From assembly GCA_003511885.1 (NCBI GenBank), contig DOIX01000029.1:1-19838 (forward strand): a stretch of 19,838 nucleotides of DNA, read 5' to 3'. The first letter of the stretch is position 1. Each line of letters opens with the position of its first letter. The notes under the pieces are model-generated. The model had not been told where the DNA came from and did no database searches. It was given only the letters and a program-made list of their open reading frames with translations. Shown piece by piece: positions 7,606-15,286 of this stretch. This DNA comes from Cyanobacteria bacterium UBA11153 (GTDB taxonomy: Bacteria > Cyanobacteriota > Cyanobacteriia > Cyanobacteriales > Coleofasciculaceae). Both the position numbers and the translations under genes were made by a program.

Positions 7606-8390
7606 ATGGTTAAAAGCGAATCTTTATTTATTCATAAACGTAGGGAAATATTTGCTTATCTTCGTGTATTATTTAAACACAAAAATATTCCTTCCAATAA
7701 ATTTGTTATCTTTGGTCAAGGCAGAACAGGAAGCACCTTGCTTTATAGTTTACTGAATTCCCATCCCCAAATTCATTGTGATGAAGAAATTTTAGAAGAT
7801 CGAGTATTTTTCCCAGTACAGTATGTCAAAGGTAGGTGTTGTAAGGCGAAAAAAAAAATGTATATGGATTCAGGGTCAAGATATATCAGTTAATATACAA
7901 TCAGGATCAAAAACCAGATCGATTTTTATTAAATTTATCCAAAGATGGATGGAAAATAATTTATCTCAAAAGAAATAACATTCTACGTCAAGCCATCTCC
8001 AGAATGGTAGCAAAGTCTAAAAACAAATGGCATACTACATTAACAGAGAAGAAAGTAAAATCTAGTCAAAAAGATTCTAAAGTTCATATTAATTGTGATG
8101 AATTATTTCAAGAGATGAAGAATGGAGAAATGTATTTATCTATGGAAAAGAAAACATTAGATCAGTTAGAAATTACTTACATAACAATTGTATATGAAGA
8201 TGATCTTTTGCCAGAAAATAAACAACAGCAAACTATGGATATAATTTTTGATTACTTAAGCTTACCTTCTGTATTAGTCAAAACTAATTTAGTGAGAACT
8301 ACTTCTGATAATATGTCAGATTTTATTGAAAACTACGATGAATTAGTAAAAATTATAAGCAGAACTAAATATGCAAAATTTCTGTGTTAA
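7606..8390 (+). pseudogene. PAPS-dependent sulfotransferase, frameshifted at an A10 run
   Basis: The first part (7606 on) carries FGQGRTGSTLLYSLLNSHP, the 5'-phosphosulfate loop that binds PAPS. It is in frame 1 and stops at 7893. The rest of the protein continues in another frame from about 7860 (VYGFRVKIYQL, then IIYLKRNNILRQAISR with the 3'-phosphate-binding Arg/Ser) to the stop at 8390. The switch point is ten A at 7849-7858, and adding one A restores a single 261-aa protein. It is thus either a one-base deletion or a site for polymerase slippage. Such enzymes move sulfate from PAPS to a sugar or protein, leaving PAP. The gene is A/T-rich and neighbours a glycosyltransferase block, so a surface glycan is the likely former substrate. 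Confidence 0.88.
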
Positions 8391-8411
8391 TCTAAATCCA
8401 TAAGTCAATAT

Positions 8412-8423
8412 TAGACATCTCCA
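8412..8423 (+). repeat. Single TAGACATCTCCA motif (half of the inverted-repeat element)
   Basis: It is identical to the terminal arm of the 71-bp element at 16949-17019 and is followed by AAAAA, as in the right arm of that element. No matching opposite arm is nearby, so it looks like a truncated copy. Confidence 0.6.
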
Positions 8424-8446
8424 AAAACCCTCAATGCCTTTCCCCT

Positions 8447-8496
8447 ATTGGTTTTTGACTGCCTGCCCCTTCAGGGGCAGGCAGTCAAAAACCAAT
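8447..8496. repeat. 50-bp palindrome, 24-bp perfect arms, 2-nt centre
   Basis: Arms 8447-8470 and 8473-8496 are perfect reverse complements around TC. Each arm runs from ATTGGTTTTTGAC at the outside to GCCTGCCCCT at the centre. In RNA it would form a very stable hairpin 57 nt after the sulfotransferase stop. It may act as a transcript end or processing site, but no T tract follows it on either strand, so it is not a standard terminator. Confidence 0.95.
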
Positions 8497-8710
8497 GTTT
8501 CCATAAGGCTTTCAGAGTGTTGCGGTTAAAATATGACGGATTTTTACAGCTTGGTTAACTCTTCCTAATCCATCCCCACCATCCTTTTGCACTCCCAGGG
8601 GGGCTTTTATATGTATTTCTCAATTGACTCATTTTTTTATCTCTGGTAAAAATCATATTTTACCAGAGGATATCTTCCGAATATTTCTATTTTGGATATC
8701 TCTATTGAAG

Positions 8711-8840
8711 ATAAGCAACTACGCATTTAAACTGTATATTCTCAGAAAGGTTTTTTTTTCCCTAATCCTTTCCTATTACCCGTTCCCCATTGCCTGTTCC
8801 CTGTCTCTACTACCAATTTAGCTGCGTCAAAGCTTAACTG
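8711..8840 (+). repeat. Dispersed bordered repeat, copy 2 (middle made of heptads)
   Basis: The left border is TAAGCAACTAC then GCATTTAAACTGTATATT (8723-8740). The right border is AGCTTAACTG at 8831-8840. Copy 1 at 4746-4878 has the same borders inverted. The middle here is a C/T-rich heptad array. The two borders resemble each other as direct repeats (TTTAAACTGTA and CTTAACTGTA). Confidence 0.65.
8760..8801. repeat. Heptanucleotide tandem array, six units
   Basis: Six degenerate heptads lie end to end, including CGTTCCC, CATTGCC and TGTTCCC. This is the C/T-rich form of the short tandem heptamers seen elsewhere in the window. Confidence 0.75.
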
Positions 8841-8946
8841 TAATCTATGTGAGTCATCTAGTATAACAAATATAGCGATGTGCGCTCATGTAGTTACACA
8901 TTAGAAGATGGATGCTCAATCCAGTATCTTTTAGAACAAAAGTACT

Positions 8947-8975
8947 GTAACGGAGCCAGCACGCACTGCTATAAT
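8947..8975 (+). promoter_or_regulatory. Candidate promoter for the plus-strand glycosyltransferase
   Basis: A consensus TATAAT lies at 8970-8975, 88 bp before the ATG of the gene at 9064. The hexamer 17 bp upstream, GTAACG (8947-8952), matches only three of six -35 positions. The -10 box also sits within a small near-palindrome, ATAATAGATATTAT. Confidence 0.3.
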
Positions 8976-9063
8976 AGATATTATCAACTCTACAGATTTT
9001 TTTATAGTTCAGGCCAATTTATTTTGTTTGATTAAACATTAACATTGACAGATAATTAAAAAT

Positions 9064-9963
9064 ATGATGTGCAACTCTCCCGATGTTTCGGTAATTGTTC
9101 CTACTTATAATCGTCATCACTTAATTAAAGAAACCTTAGATAGTGTCCTATCTCAAACCTTTACAAACTATGAAATAATTGTAGTTGATGATGCTTCCAC
9201 GAACAAAACTGCTGATTGGATTGAAGAAAATTATCCTCAAGTTAAACTAATCCGTTTAATTCAGAATAGAGGTGGTGCGGGGGCAAGGAATGTAGGAGTC
9301 GAGGTAGCGAGTGGCAATCTAATTGCTTTTTTAGATCATGACGATCAATGGTTACCTAATTATCTGGAAAATCAAGTTAAAACTTTACGAGAAAATGCTT
9401 ATGCAGTTTTATCTTATTGCAATTACAAGGAAAAATATGAAAATAGATTAGAAATTGAGATAAATTCCCAACCTTGGCATATGTATCAAGATTTTTTTCA
9501 ACACTTGTTGATGCAAAATTGCATACCGTCACTGTCTATTACAGTTATTCAACGTCAAACTTTGATTAAGGTCGGTCTTTTCAATGAAACTCTGAAAATT
9601 TGTAACGATAGAGAACTATATTTACGATTACTTTATTTTGGCAATATAGTCCACTTACCAAAAACCCTAGTTATCAAGAATTTCCACCAAAACAATCTTT
9701 CTAAAGACTACTGGCTTTGGTCAAAAGAGGTATTAACCTTATTAGATATATTTTTCAGTGATAGTAGAAGTAAATCTTATCAACATCTGGAATCTGAAGC
9801 CAGAAGTCATTGGATGCTAAAATTAGCCAAAACTGTTTGGAAATCAAATAGAGATGTTCTCTTTGTCGCCTATATGCTGATCAAAGCTTTTTACTTTTCT
9901 CCTCGGCGTATTAATAAGGCTTTTCTAAGAAGGATAAGTTTATTGACAGCTACAAAGAATTAG
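9064..9963 (+). CDS. Glycosyltransferase family 2 (GT-A fold)
   Basis: This 299-aa protein has an N-terminal GT2 domain that opens VSVIVPTYNR (8-17). It has the nucleotide-sugar Asp pair D42-D43 (VVDDAS), GGAGARNVG (70-78) and a DxD-like metal site, D91-H-D-D94. The last ~100 residues are basic and show no multi-helix membrane domain, so it is probably a cytosolic or membrane-surface enzyme adding one sugar to a lipid-linked glycan. Donor and acceptor cannot be told from sequence. ATG at 9064 is followed by a second ATG, and either could be used. Its end overlaps the convergent GT2 gene by 14 bp. It is the only glycosyltransferase here on the plus strand. Confidence 0.88.
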   Translation: MMCNSPDVSVIVPTYNRHHLIKETLDSVLSQTFTNYEIIVVDDASTNKTADWIEENYPQVKLIRLIQNRGGAGARNVGVEVASGNLIAFLDHDDQWLPNYLENQVKTLRENAYAVLSYCNYKEKYENRLEIEINSQPWHMYQDFFQHLLMQNCIPSLSITVIQRQTLIKVGLFNETLKICNDRELYLRLLYFGNIVHLPKTLVIKNFHQNNLSKDYWLWSKEVLTLLDIFFSDSRSKSYQHLESEARSHWMLKLAKTVWKSNRDVLFVAYMLIKAFYFSPRRINKAFLRRISLLTATKN

Positions 9964-10957
9964 AATTAATTGATAATACTTCCAGCTTAATATAGCCAAG
10001 GAAAGACTCAATATTTAATAACCTATTTAATTTGGTTATTAAATATTGAGTTTGTTCTGGTGAAAATATTATCATTACCACAATTTTAAAAAAAACTTTG
10101 AGTAGAGCTTTTGCCATTAGTAGAGAAGGATCATTTTTAATAGTATATATCAGTAATTTCATAGCTATTATGCCTTGCTTTCTGCTAGGATTTCTTTGCA
10201 AAGCCATAAAAGTCAGACATTTGTAGCGATTACCAATACTATACTTCTTCAGATATTGTAGAGATTGAGGCGCATTACTAAAAGATTTTTCAATGACTTG
10301 TAAACTTGCTGCTTCCTGTCTCAAGATATTAGCAGACATTGAGTTATTAGAAACTCGATATAATATCTGAACAGAGGAGACAGCTACGAAATGATATTGA
10401 GCGGCTAACCGCAGCCACATATCCCAATCTTGGGCAGCAGCTAGCGATTCATCAAAATCACCCACATTTGCTAAAGCTGCTCTACGAATTAGAGGGTTAG
10501 ATCCACTTTCGATAAAATCAATCAACAGTAGCTTGGTATAAATATCTCCATTAGCTGTGATATAGCTACCTCGACGTAAAAAATTACCTGTTTCATCAAT
10601 ACTATTAGTCCAACTGTAGGCAACAGCAGCTTCAGGATTTTCCTGTAAAGCTTTGAATTGAGATTCCAGCTTATCAGGTGTCCATAAATCGTCGGCATCA
10701 AGAAAAGATACAAATTCACCTGAAGCATGAGATAATCCCCGATTGCGACTAGCATTAGCTCCCCCATTTGAGTAGGTGAAAATTTTGAGACGATTATCAT
10801 TAATATTGTTGACGATTTCCAATGTTGAATCTTGAGAACCATCATTAACAAGAATGATTTCCCAGTCTGTCCAAGTTTGATTTAAAACAGACTCAATCGT
10901 TTCTTTGACAGTGTTTTCCGAATTAAAGGCTGGTATGATAATGGAAACTAATGGCAT
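9950..10957 (-). CDS. Glycosyltransferase family 2
   Basis: This 335-aa GT2 enzyme has VSIIIPAFNS (4-13), D39 in LVNDGSQDST, GGANASRNRG (65-74) and the metal-binding D87-A-D-D90 (FLDADDLW). A downstream QDWDMWLRLA block is the usual site of the catalytic-base Asp. The C-terminal third is basic and carries a hydrophobic stretch ('VFFKIVVMIIFS', about 290) that may attach it to the membrane. It is separated by 170 bp from the three-gene minus-strand run upstream, so it may be read with them or from its own promoter. It meets the plus-strand GT2 tail to tail. Confidence 0.88.
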   Translation of the reverse strand: MPLVSIIIPAFNSENTVKETIESVLNQTWTDWEIILVNDGSQDSTLEIVNNINDNRLKIFTYSNGGANASRNRGLSHASGEFVSFLDADDLWTPDKLESQFKALQENPEAAVAYSWTNSIDETGNFLRRGSYITANGDIYTKLLLIDFIESGSNPLIRRAALANVGDFDESLAAAQDWDMWLRLAAQYHFVAVSSVQILYRVSNNSMSANILRQEAASLQVIEKSFSNAPQSLQYLKKYSIGNRYKCLTFMALQRNPSRKQGIIAMKLLIYTIKNDPSLLMAKALLKVFFKIVVMIIFSPEQTQYLITKLNRLLNIESFLGYIKLEVLSINSNSL

Positions 10958-11127
10958 AGAAATTTTTTCTGTACTCTATAAGTTAGTCGATCGTGAGAAT
11001 GATTTCTCATCTATCCAATCTAGGAGTAGGCTGTTGCAAGAGGACTATTAGACAGTAAATTATCTCAAATTAAATCACATATTTGAATATTACTATTCTT
11101 CTGAATTAAATACAGATGTAAAGATAG

Positions 11128-12108
11128 TTATAAAATATTCTTTTTCATAACTATTTGAGCAATCTTATCTGGAACATTCTGCTGATTCAAATATTCTTGT
11201 ATCGCTAGTTCTTTTTGACTTTGCCACCAAAAAGTGCTAGATACAACTTTCAATACTTGCCTAATATAGAAAATAACATACTTCCATGGAGGTATATGGC
11301 TAACCCCACAATGATTAATATTAACCATATGCCATATATTGTAATGACTCTTTAAATTTGTAAATCCCTGTAAAATTTTTTTTCTTTCAACTAAATTAGG
11401 AGCTAAATACCATTGCATCCAAGGAGGCATGTACCGAATTAAATCGGAAACTTGATAATCAGTTATAGCCTGAATGCTACTTGACAAAATAACTTTAAAC
11501 CCAGCATTTTTAGCCCGAAAGAGGAAATCAAAGTCACCTCCGTAATGCCTAAATCTTTTTTTGTCTGGTAAGCCTATCTTATCGACAACCACTCGTGGAA
11601 TAATCGCTAAATTTCCATTTAAAGTATCAACTTCTACGATTGATGCTGTAGCAAAATAATCCATATTCCGAATTAACTTCTTATTAACCATTCCACTAAA
11701 TACAATCCAATCTCTGTAAGTTTGATCGCGTATTATACCCCCAATTACTCCATTAGCTAATTCAGGAGACTCACAAATCTCACAGAGTTTTACTACAAAG
11801 TCTTCTCCAAGAGAAATATCATCATTTAACCAGACAATATAATCTGATCCCAATTTTTCTATTGCATATTCCATCCCCAAATAAATAGCACCTGTCCACC
11901 ATAGATAACCATTTCCCTCAATTAAATGAACAGCGGTAAATTCTGTCTGTATCATATCTGAAGTTCCGTCACTTGAGCCATCATCTACGACGACAACCGA
12001 GATATTTTTTGTACCTATTAGAGCTATTTGATCGTAGAGTTGAGAAAGAATATGTCTGGTCAAATCTTTCCTATTTCTGACTGGAATAATTGGAGAAATC
12101 TTTGGCAT
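11128..12108 (-). CDS. Glycosyltransferase family 2, rhamnosyltransferase-like (LWWTGA type)
   Basis: This 326-aa enzyme starts PIIPVRNRKDL and has D42-D43-G (VVVDDGSSDGTSD) and GNGYLWWTGAIYLG at 65-78. The metal site is N95-D96-D97 in WLNDDISL. The WWTGA block is shared with a GT2 group whose characterised members include WbbL-type rhamnosyltransferases, so a deoxysugar donor is a reasonable guess only. ATG at 12108 is one base past the stop of the hpsE-like gene upstream, which indicates translational coupling in one operon. It is the third and last gene of that run. Confidence 0.85.
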   Translation of the reverse strand: MPKISPIIPVRNRKDLTRHILSQLYDQIALIGTKNISVVVVDDGSSDGTSDMIQTEFTAVHLIEGNGYLWWTGAIYLGMEYAIEKLGSDYIVWLNDDISLGEDFVVKLCEICESPELANGVIGGIIRDQTYRDWIVFSGMVNKKLIRNMDYFATASIVEVDTLNGNLAIIPRVVVDKIGLPDKKRFRHYGGDFDFLFRAKNAGFKVILSSSIQAITDYQVSDLIRYMPPWMQWYLAPNLVERKKILQGFTNLKSHYNIWHMVNINHCGVSHIPPWKYVIFYIRQVLKVVSSTFWWQSQKELAIQEYLNQQNVPDKIAQIVMKKNIL

Positions 12109-12109
12109 C

Positions 12110-13093
12110 TCACTTGAGAATCTTCTGATTTTCAGGTAATGATTTATTTGAATTTATTTTAATAAGACTGTAAAAAGGACTAATCGAGCTACCAAAAAAA
12201 AATTCTAACTCACAGGCAGCGATTAAATCTGTTTTCAGTCTATTTCTATACTTCATAATTTGCTGTATAACTCGGCGCAGATTACCTAGCAACGTTCTAA
12301 AGATTGCGATGGGTTTCTCCCAACCCTTAGCATTAATCATCCGCAACTGACAAGTTGCCAAACCACAACCCCGACAGATAGACAATAAGTAATCTCTTTC
12401 TAATCGCCATTTGGGTATTTGATGATAACTATGGAGTTCAGGATGATACCAAATTTCCCAGCCAGTTTTGTAAATATACAGTAGTGGTTCGTAATCATCC
12501 CCCTGTATCATTACCCCTGGTAATTTACCTGTCAACTTTGGACGTAGAGGTACGCTTTCACACCAAGCTTTTTTCCTCACAACCAATGAAGCAGCAGGTG
12601 GTAATTGCAAATTTTCCGGCTTGAATCGATGGGCTTCCATCCCATGTTCCCGAATTGCTAAAAATGCTTGTATCCGTTCAAAACCCTCTGGCGGTGGTAC
12701 TTCAAACTCGCCATGAATTTGTCCGCTGAATGCACCTGCTCTAGGATATTCCTTAGCAAATAAATAAGCCTGTTGTATCCAATCAGGTGCAGGTAAGTTA
12801 TCATCATCGAGAAACCCAACTAGTTCACCCTGTGCTTCCCTCACTGCGGTTAATCTGGCATAAGCTGCACCCTGTTGCGGTTCAAAACAGTATCTTAAAG
12901 GGACTGAGACTAACCAATGGGCTTGACAATCCCGCACAACTTGAGCGGTTTCATCGGTACTGTTGTTATCAACAACAATGACTTCCCATGTAATTTGTTC
13001 TGAGTTAACTTGTGCTAGCAATTTATCTAACACTTTTGGCAAACGGCTGGCTCCATTATAAGTGGGAATTGCTACTGTAAAGTCTAGAGACAT
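12110..13093 (-). CDS. hpsE: HpsE-like glycosyltransferase, copy 2 (hormogonium polysaccharide type)
   Basis: This 327-aa GT2 enzyme begins LDFTVAIPTYNGASRLP and has D42-N-N-S-T-D, FEPQQGAAYAR and the metal-binding D96-D97-D98-N99 (FLDDDN). Then come QIHGEFEVPPP and the acceptor-side QGDDYEPLLYI. The run of motifs fits cyanobacterial HpsE, which in Nostoc punctiforme takes part in hormogonium polysaccharide synthesis. About half its residues match the gene immediately upstream, so the pair arose by tandem duplication. Its ATG overlaps the upstream stop by 10 bp. In place of the TGED of copy 1 it has QGDD. HpsE as a family is my recognition; the sugar it adds is unknown. Confidence 0.72.
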   Translation of the reverse strand: MSLDFTVAIPTYNGASRLPKVLDKLLAQVNSEQITWEVIVVDNNSTDETAQVVRDCQAHWLVSVPLRYCFEPQQGAAYARLTAVREAQGELVGFLDDDNLPAPDWIQQAYLFAKEYPRAGAFSGQIHGEFEVPPPEGFERIQAFLAIREHGMEAHRFKPENLQLPPAASLVVRKKAWCESVPLRPKLTGKLPGVMIQGDDYEPLLYIYKTGWEIWYHPELHSYHQIPKWRLERDYLLSICRGCGLATCQLRMINAKGWEKPIAIFRTLLGNLRRVIQQIMKYRNRLKTDLIAACELEFFFGSSISPFYSLIKINSNKSLPENQKILK

Positions 13094-14094
13094 TTTTCAG
13101 AATTCTGTAACAAAGCGCAATTTAATTTTATTTCTTCTTCTCGAAGATCAAAATATCCATTCCTCCACAAGTAGAAGGGACTGAGCAAACTACTCAAAAA
13201 CAACTCGGTATAACATTCTGCTAATAAATTGGACTTGATCTTCCCCCGATATTTAATAATGTGAACGATCAATTTTTTCACATCATTAATGGTATATGCT
13301 AAATAAACCAATGGTCTTTGCCAAGGTTTTAGGCTTAACATTCGCGTCACGAAGCGGCTTAATCCAATTCCTCTGGTAAAGGGAATTAAATAGTCACGCT
13401 GCAAGCGCCAATGAGGAATTTTATGATCGATCTCCATCTCTGGATTATACCAAATTTCCCATCCGGCTTGCTGAATATAACAAAGCATTTCTAAATCTTC
13501 ACCAGTGAGTGTATTCCCCTCGATTCTTCCTGTCAAAATTGTCTGACGGGGAACACTGCTTAAATAAGCTTTCTTCCGTATTACTATGCCTGCACCGGGA
13601 GGGAGTAATTTTCTGTGGGGTTCATATCGGAATGGCTCCAATCCCCGCTCAACGATCGCTAAAAATGGTAATAGTGGCGATAACTCTAGCGGTGGGGGGA
13701 CTTCAAAATCTCCGTGAATTTGACCTCCGAATGCACCTACCTGTGGATATTTCTCACCGAAGGTATAAGCAGTGGCTACCCAGTTGGCTGATGGGATATT
13801 ATCATCATCCAAGAATCCAATTAACTTCCCTTGAGATTTATCAACAGCACGTTTTCTGGCAAATCCTGCACCTTGTTCTGGTTCAAAGTAATATCTTAAG
13901 GGACATCGATCGGGCCACTCTGCTTGATATTTTCTTACGACTTTAGCCGTCTGGTCTGTACTATTATTGTCAATGACAATAACTTCCCACTCGATTGAGT
14001 CTGCACCCACTTGGTTTCTGAGCTGGTTTAACACCTCTGGTAAGCGGGTTTCCCCATTGTATGTAGGAATTGCCACTGTAAAATCAATGGTCAT
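13084..14094 (-). CDS. hpsE: HpsE-like glycosyltransferase, copy 1 (hormogonium polysaccharide type)
   Basis: This 336-aa GT2 enzyme has DFTVAIPTYNGETRLPEV, D42 in VIDNNSTD, FEPEQGAGFARKRAV and the metal site D96-D97-D98-N99. These are followed by QIHGDFEVPPP, LPPGAGIVIRKKAY and the acceptor-side TGEDLEMLCYI. The C-terminal ~80 residues hold a hydrophobic, basic stretch (VYLAYTINDVKKLIVHIIKYR) that probably attaches it to the membrane. It is the first gene of a three-gene minus-strand operon (13084-13093 overlap, then a 1-bp gap). Upstream lies a 430-bp spacer with heptad repeats. It is the better match of the two to HpsE as I recall the family. Confidence 0.76.
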   Translation of the reverse strand: MTIDFTVAIPTYNGETRLPEVLNQLRNQVGADSIEWEVIVIDNNSTDQTAKVVRKYQAEWPDRCPLRYYFEPEQGAGFARKRAVDKSQGKLIGFLDDDNIPSANWVATAYTFGEKYPQVGAFGGQIHGDFEVPPPLELSPLLPFLAIVERGLEPFRYEPHRKLLPPGAGIVIRKKAYLSSVPRQTILTGRIEGNTLTGEDLEMLCYIQQAGWEIWYNPEMEIDHKIPHWRLQRDYLIPFTRGIGLSRFVTRMLSLKPWQRPLVYLAYTINDVKKLIVHIIKYRGKIKSNLLAECYTELFLSSLLSPFYLWRNGYFDLREEEIKLNCALLQNSEKCL

Positions 14095-14300
14095 ATTTTA
14101 AATCTTGGGGTAGGTAACTTGGTCGTAAAACTTGTAGCCTGGGTTACTTTAGACTATCGCCAAAATTTGCGATCGCCTTTTTTAAGCTTTCCATGCCCGT
14201 GCCTTTCCTATCTCATTAATTTTATACCCTAAATCTTAACCAAAATATCTTCTCTCGTCAGCTATTTTAAGTAAATTTTGCATGAAGTTCGATCGTGGAG

Positions 14301-14349
14301 TTAGGAACCAGGGGCTAGGGGCTAGGTACTAGGGACTAGGGACTGGGGG
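14301..14349. repeat. Heptanucleotide tandem array, seven units
   Basis: Seven heptads lie end to end, mostly CTAGGGR, including two exact CTAGGGA and single CTAGGGG and CTAGGTA. Confidence 0.9.
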
Positions 14350-14388
14350 TAAAAGTTTTGAGGAATGGGTTTTGAACTGGACAATCTA

Positions 14389-14444
14389 CCCTGTTCATCC
14401 TTCCCCGTTACCTGTTTCTCCTTTCCTGTTTTTGACTTTTGACA
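14389..14444. repeat. Heptanucleotide tandem array, eight degenerate units
   Basis: Eight C/T-rich heptads run from CCCTGTT at 14389 to TTTGACT and TTTGACA at 14431-14444. The last unit creates the TTGACA hexamer noted as a possible -35. Confidence 0.7.
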
Positions 14445-14524
14445 GATGGACAGGATTAAATAAGCTATATCCGTTATAGAATAGACGATAGAGAATTCCT
14501 CAAGTAAAGTAAATTCTAAGAAAT

Positions 14525-14704
14525 ATGGCTTTCTTTCGCGAGTATGTTAGCCCCGTGATTATCCTCCTAATCTTTTTGGTATCCTTAGTTGCTGTCAGCG
14601 CCCGGATCTTTTTGCCCAGCGATATGGCAGTACCAGCACCCATCGAAGAGGTAACGCCAGCTAGCCTCCAGACTCCCAATTCCTTTAATGCTGGCCTAAA
14701 TTAA
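14525..14704 (+). CDS. Small one-TM protein (59 aa), function unknown
   Basis: ATG at 14525 opens 59 codons, MAFFREYVSPVIILLIFLV and on, with a hydrophobic helix at about residues 8-30. Next comes IFLPSD and then a Pro/Ala/Glu-rich polar tail. The layout is that of a short inner-membrane or thylakoid protein with its tail outside or in the lumen. The stop is 31 bp before the ATG of the GNAT gene, so the two are probably co-transcribed. The sequence has the feel of a conserved cyanobacterial protein, but I cannot name a family. Clean codon use and a TM segment support it as real. Confidence 0.7.
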   Translation: MAFFREYVSPVIILLIFLVSLVAVSARIFLPSDMAVPAPIEEVTPASLQTPNSFNAGLN

Positions 14705-14735
14705 AGTTTGGCTACGATTAGTGTGCGATCGCTTA

Positions 14736-15194
14736 ATGTTACCAGGTTACCAATTACGGGCAGGATCGCGGGTACAACAAGCAACCTTATTGAAATTCCT
14801 TCGGCTGAGTTACCGCGAATTTTTCCCACATCAAGCAGATTTTTCCCATTTGGCAAAAACTGTCGATCAATATTTATCTACAGATACACCCCTGTGGTGG
14901 GTTGACTCCGTTAGCTCCCCAAGTATTGCCCCTGTAGCATGTCTGTGGCTGGGAAATGCTATAGATCAAATCAAAGGCGATCGCTACTCCCATATTTTTT
15001 TACTCTATGTGATGCCAGACTATCGACGGCAAGGGATTGGTACGGCCTTAATGCGTCATGCCGAAAACTGGGCAAGGGCAAGAGGAGATCGTCAAATCGG
15101 CTTGCAAGTCTTTCACTTCAACCAACCAGCTCTCAATCTATATCATACTTTAGGTTATCAAACTCATTCATTTTTAATGGTTAAGTCCCTGTAA
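14736..15194 (+). CDS. GNAT-family N-acetyltransferase (RimI-like)
   Basis: This is a 152-aa single-domain GNAT enzyme using acetyl-CoA. Motif A is VMPDYRRQGIGTALMRHAE at about 91-109, with the pyrophosphate-binding R-Q-G-I-G-T. Motif B follows with GLQVFHFNQPALNLYHTLGYQ. The closest named relatives in layout are protein N-alpha-acetyltransferases of the RimI type, but the substrate cannot be assigned. I chose ATG 14736 (MLPGYQLRAGS) over the in-frame GTG at 14721 because relatives start near LPGY and the extra codons coincide with a HIP1 site. It lies between the 59-aa membrane protein and the HEAT-repeat gene, all on the plus strand. Confidence 0.82.
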   Translation: MLPGYQLRAGSRVQQATLLKFLRLSYREFFPHQADFSHLAKTVDQYLSTDTPLWWVDSVSSPSIAPVACLWLGNAIDQIKGDRYSHIFLLYVMPDYRRQGIGTALMRHAENWARARGDRQIGLQVFHFNQPALNLYHTLGYQTHSFLMVKSL

Positions 15195-15286
15195 GGGAGC
15201 AGGAAATGGGGCGCAGAGAATTAGCCATCGTTTTTGACTTTGACTTGGACTGGTGGAATTTAGCGATCTGTGATAACTTATCTAAT

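Larger units (their letters stand above)
8391..9063. other. Repeat-rich intergenic region between sulfotransferase and glycosyltransferase
   Basis: No gene is supported in these 673 bp. In order they hold a TAGACATCTCCA half-element (8412-8423), a 50-bp palindrome (8447-8496), a bordered dispersed repeat (8711-8840) containing a heptad array (8760-8801), and a candidate promoter (8947-8975). A 65-codon open stretch at 8624-8821 overlaps the repeats and has no coding character. Confidence 0.65.
14095..14524. other. Divergent intergenic region with two heptad arrays
   Basis: It separates the minus-strand hpsE operon from the plus-strand small-protein operon. It holds a HIP1 site (14169-14176), a G-rich heptad array (14301-14349) and a C/T-rich heptad array (14389-14444). 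TTGACA at 14439-14444 is the best -35-like hexamer for the plus-strand genes, but no well-placed -10 partner is seen. No gene is supported. Confidence 0.6.

Noticed and set aside
8447..8496. Rho-independent terminator of the sulfotransferase
   Set aside because: The stem is very strong, but the bases after it are GTTTCC on the plus strand and no T tract follows on the minus strand.
8624..8821. 65-codon open frame in the repeat-rich spacer
   Set aside because: It runs through the bordered repeat and the heptad array, and its composition is hydrophobic by base bias only.
13509..13946. 145-codon plus-strand open frame inside the hpsE-like gene
   Set aside because: It lies antisense to a clear glycosyltransferase and shows no domain or ribosome-binding site.
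15206..15286. 27-residue N-terminal extension of the HEAT protein
   Set aside because: The extension does not resemble the rest of the family, and the ATG at 15287 begins the typical acidic MYD start.
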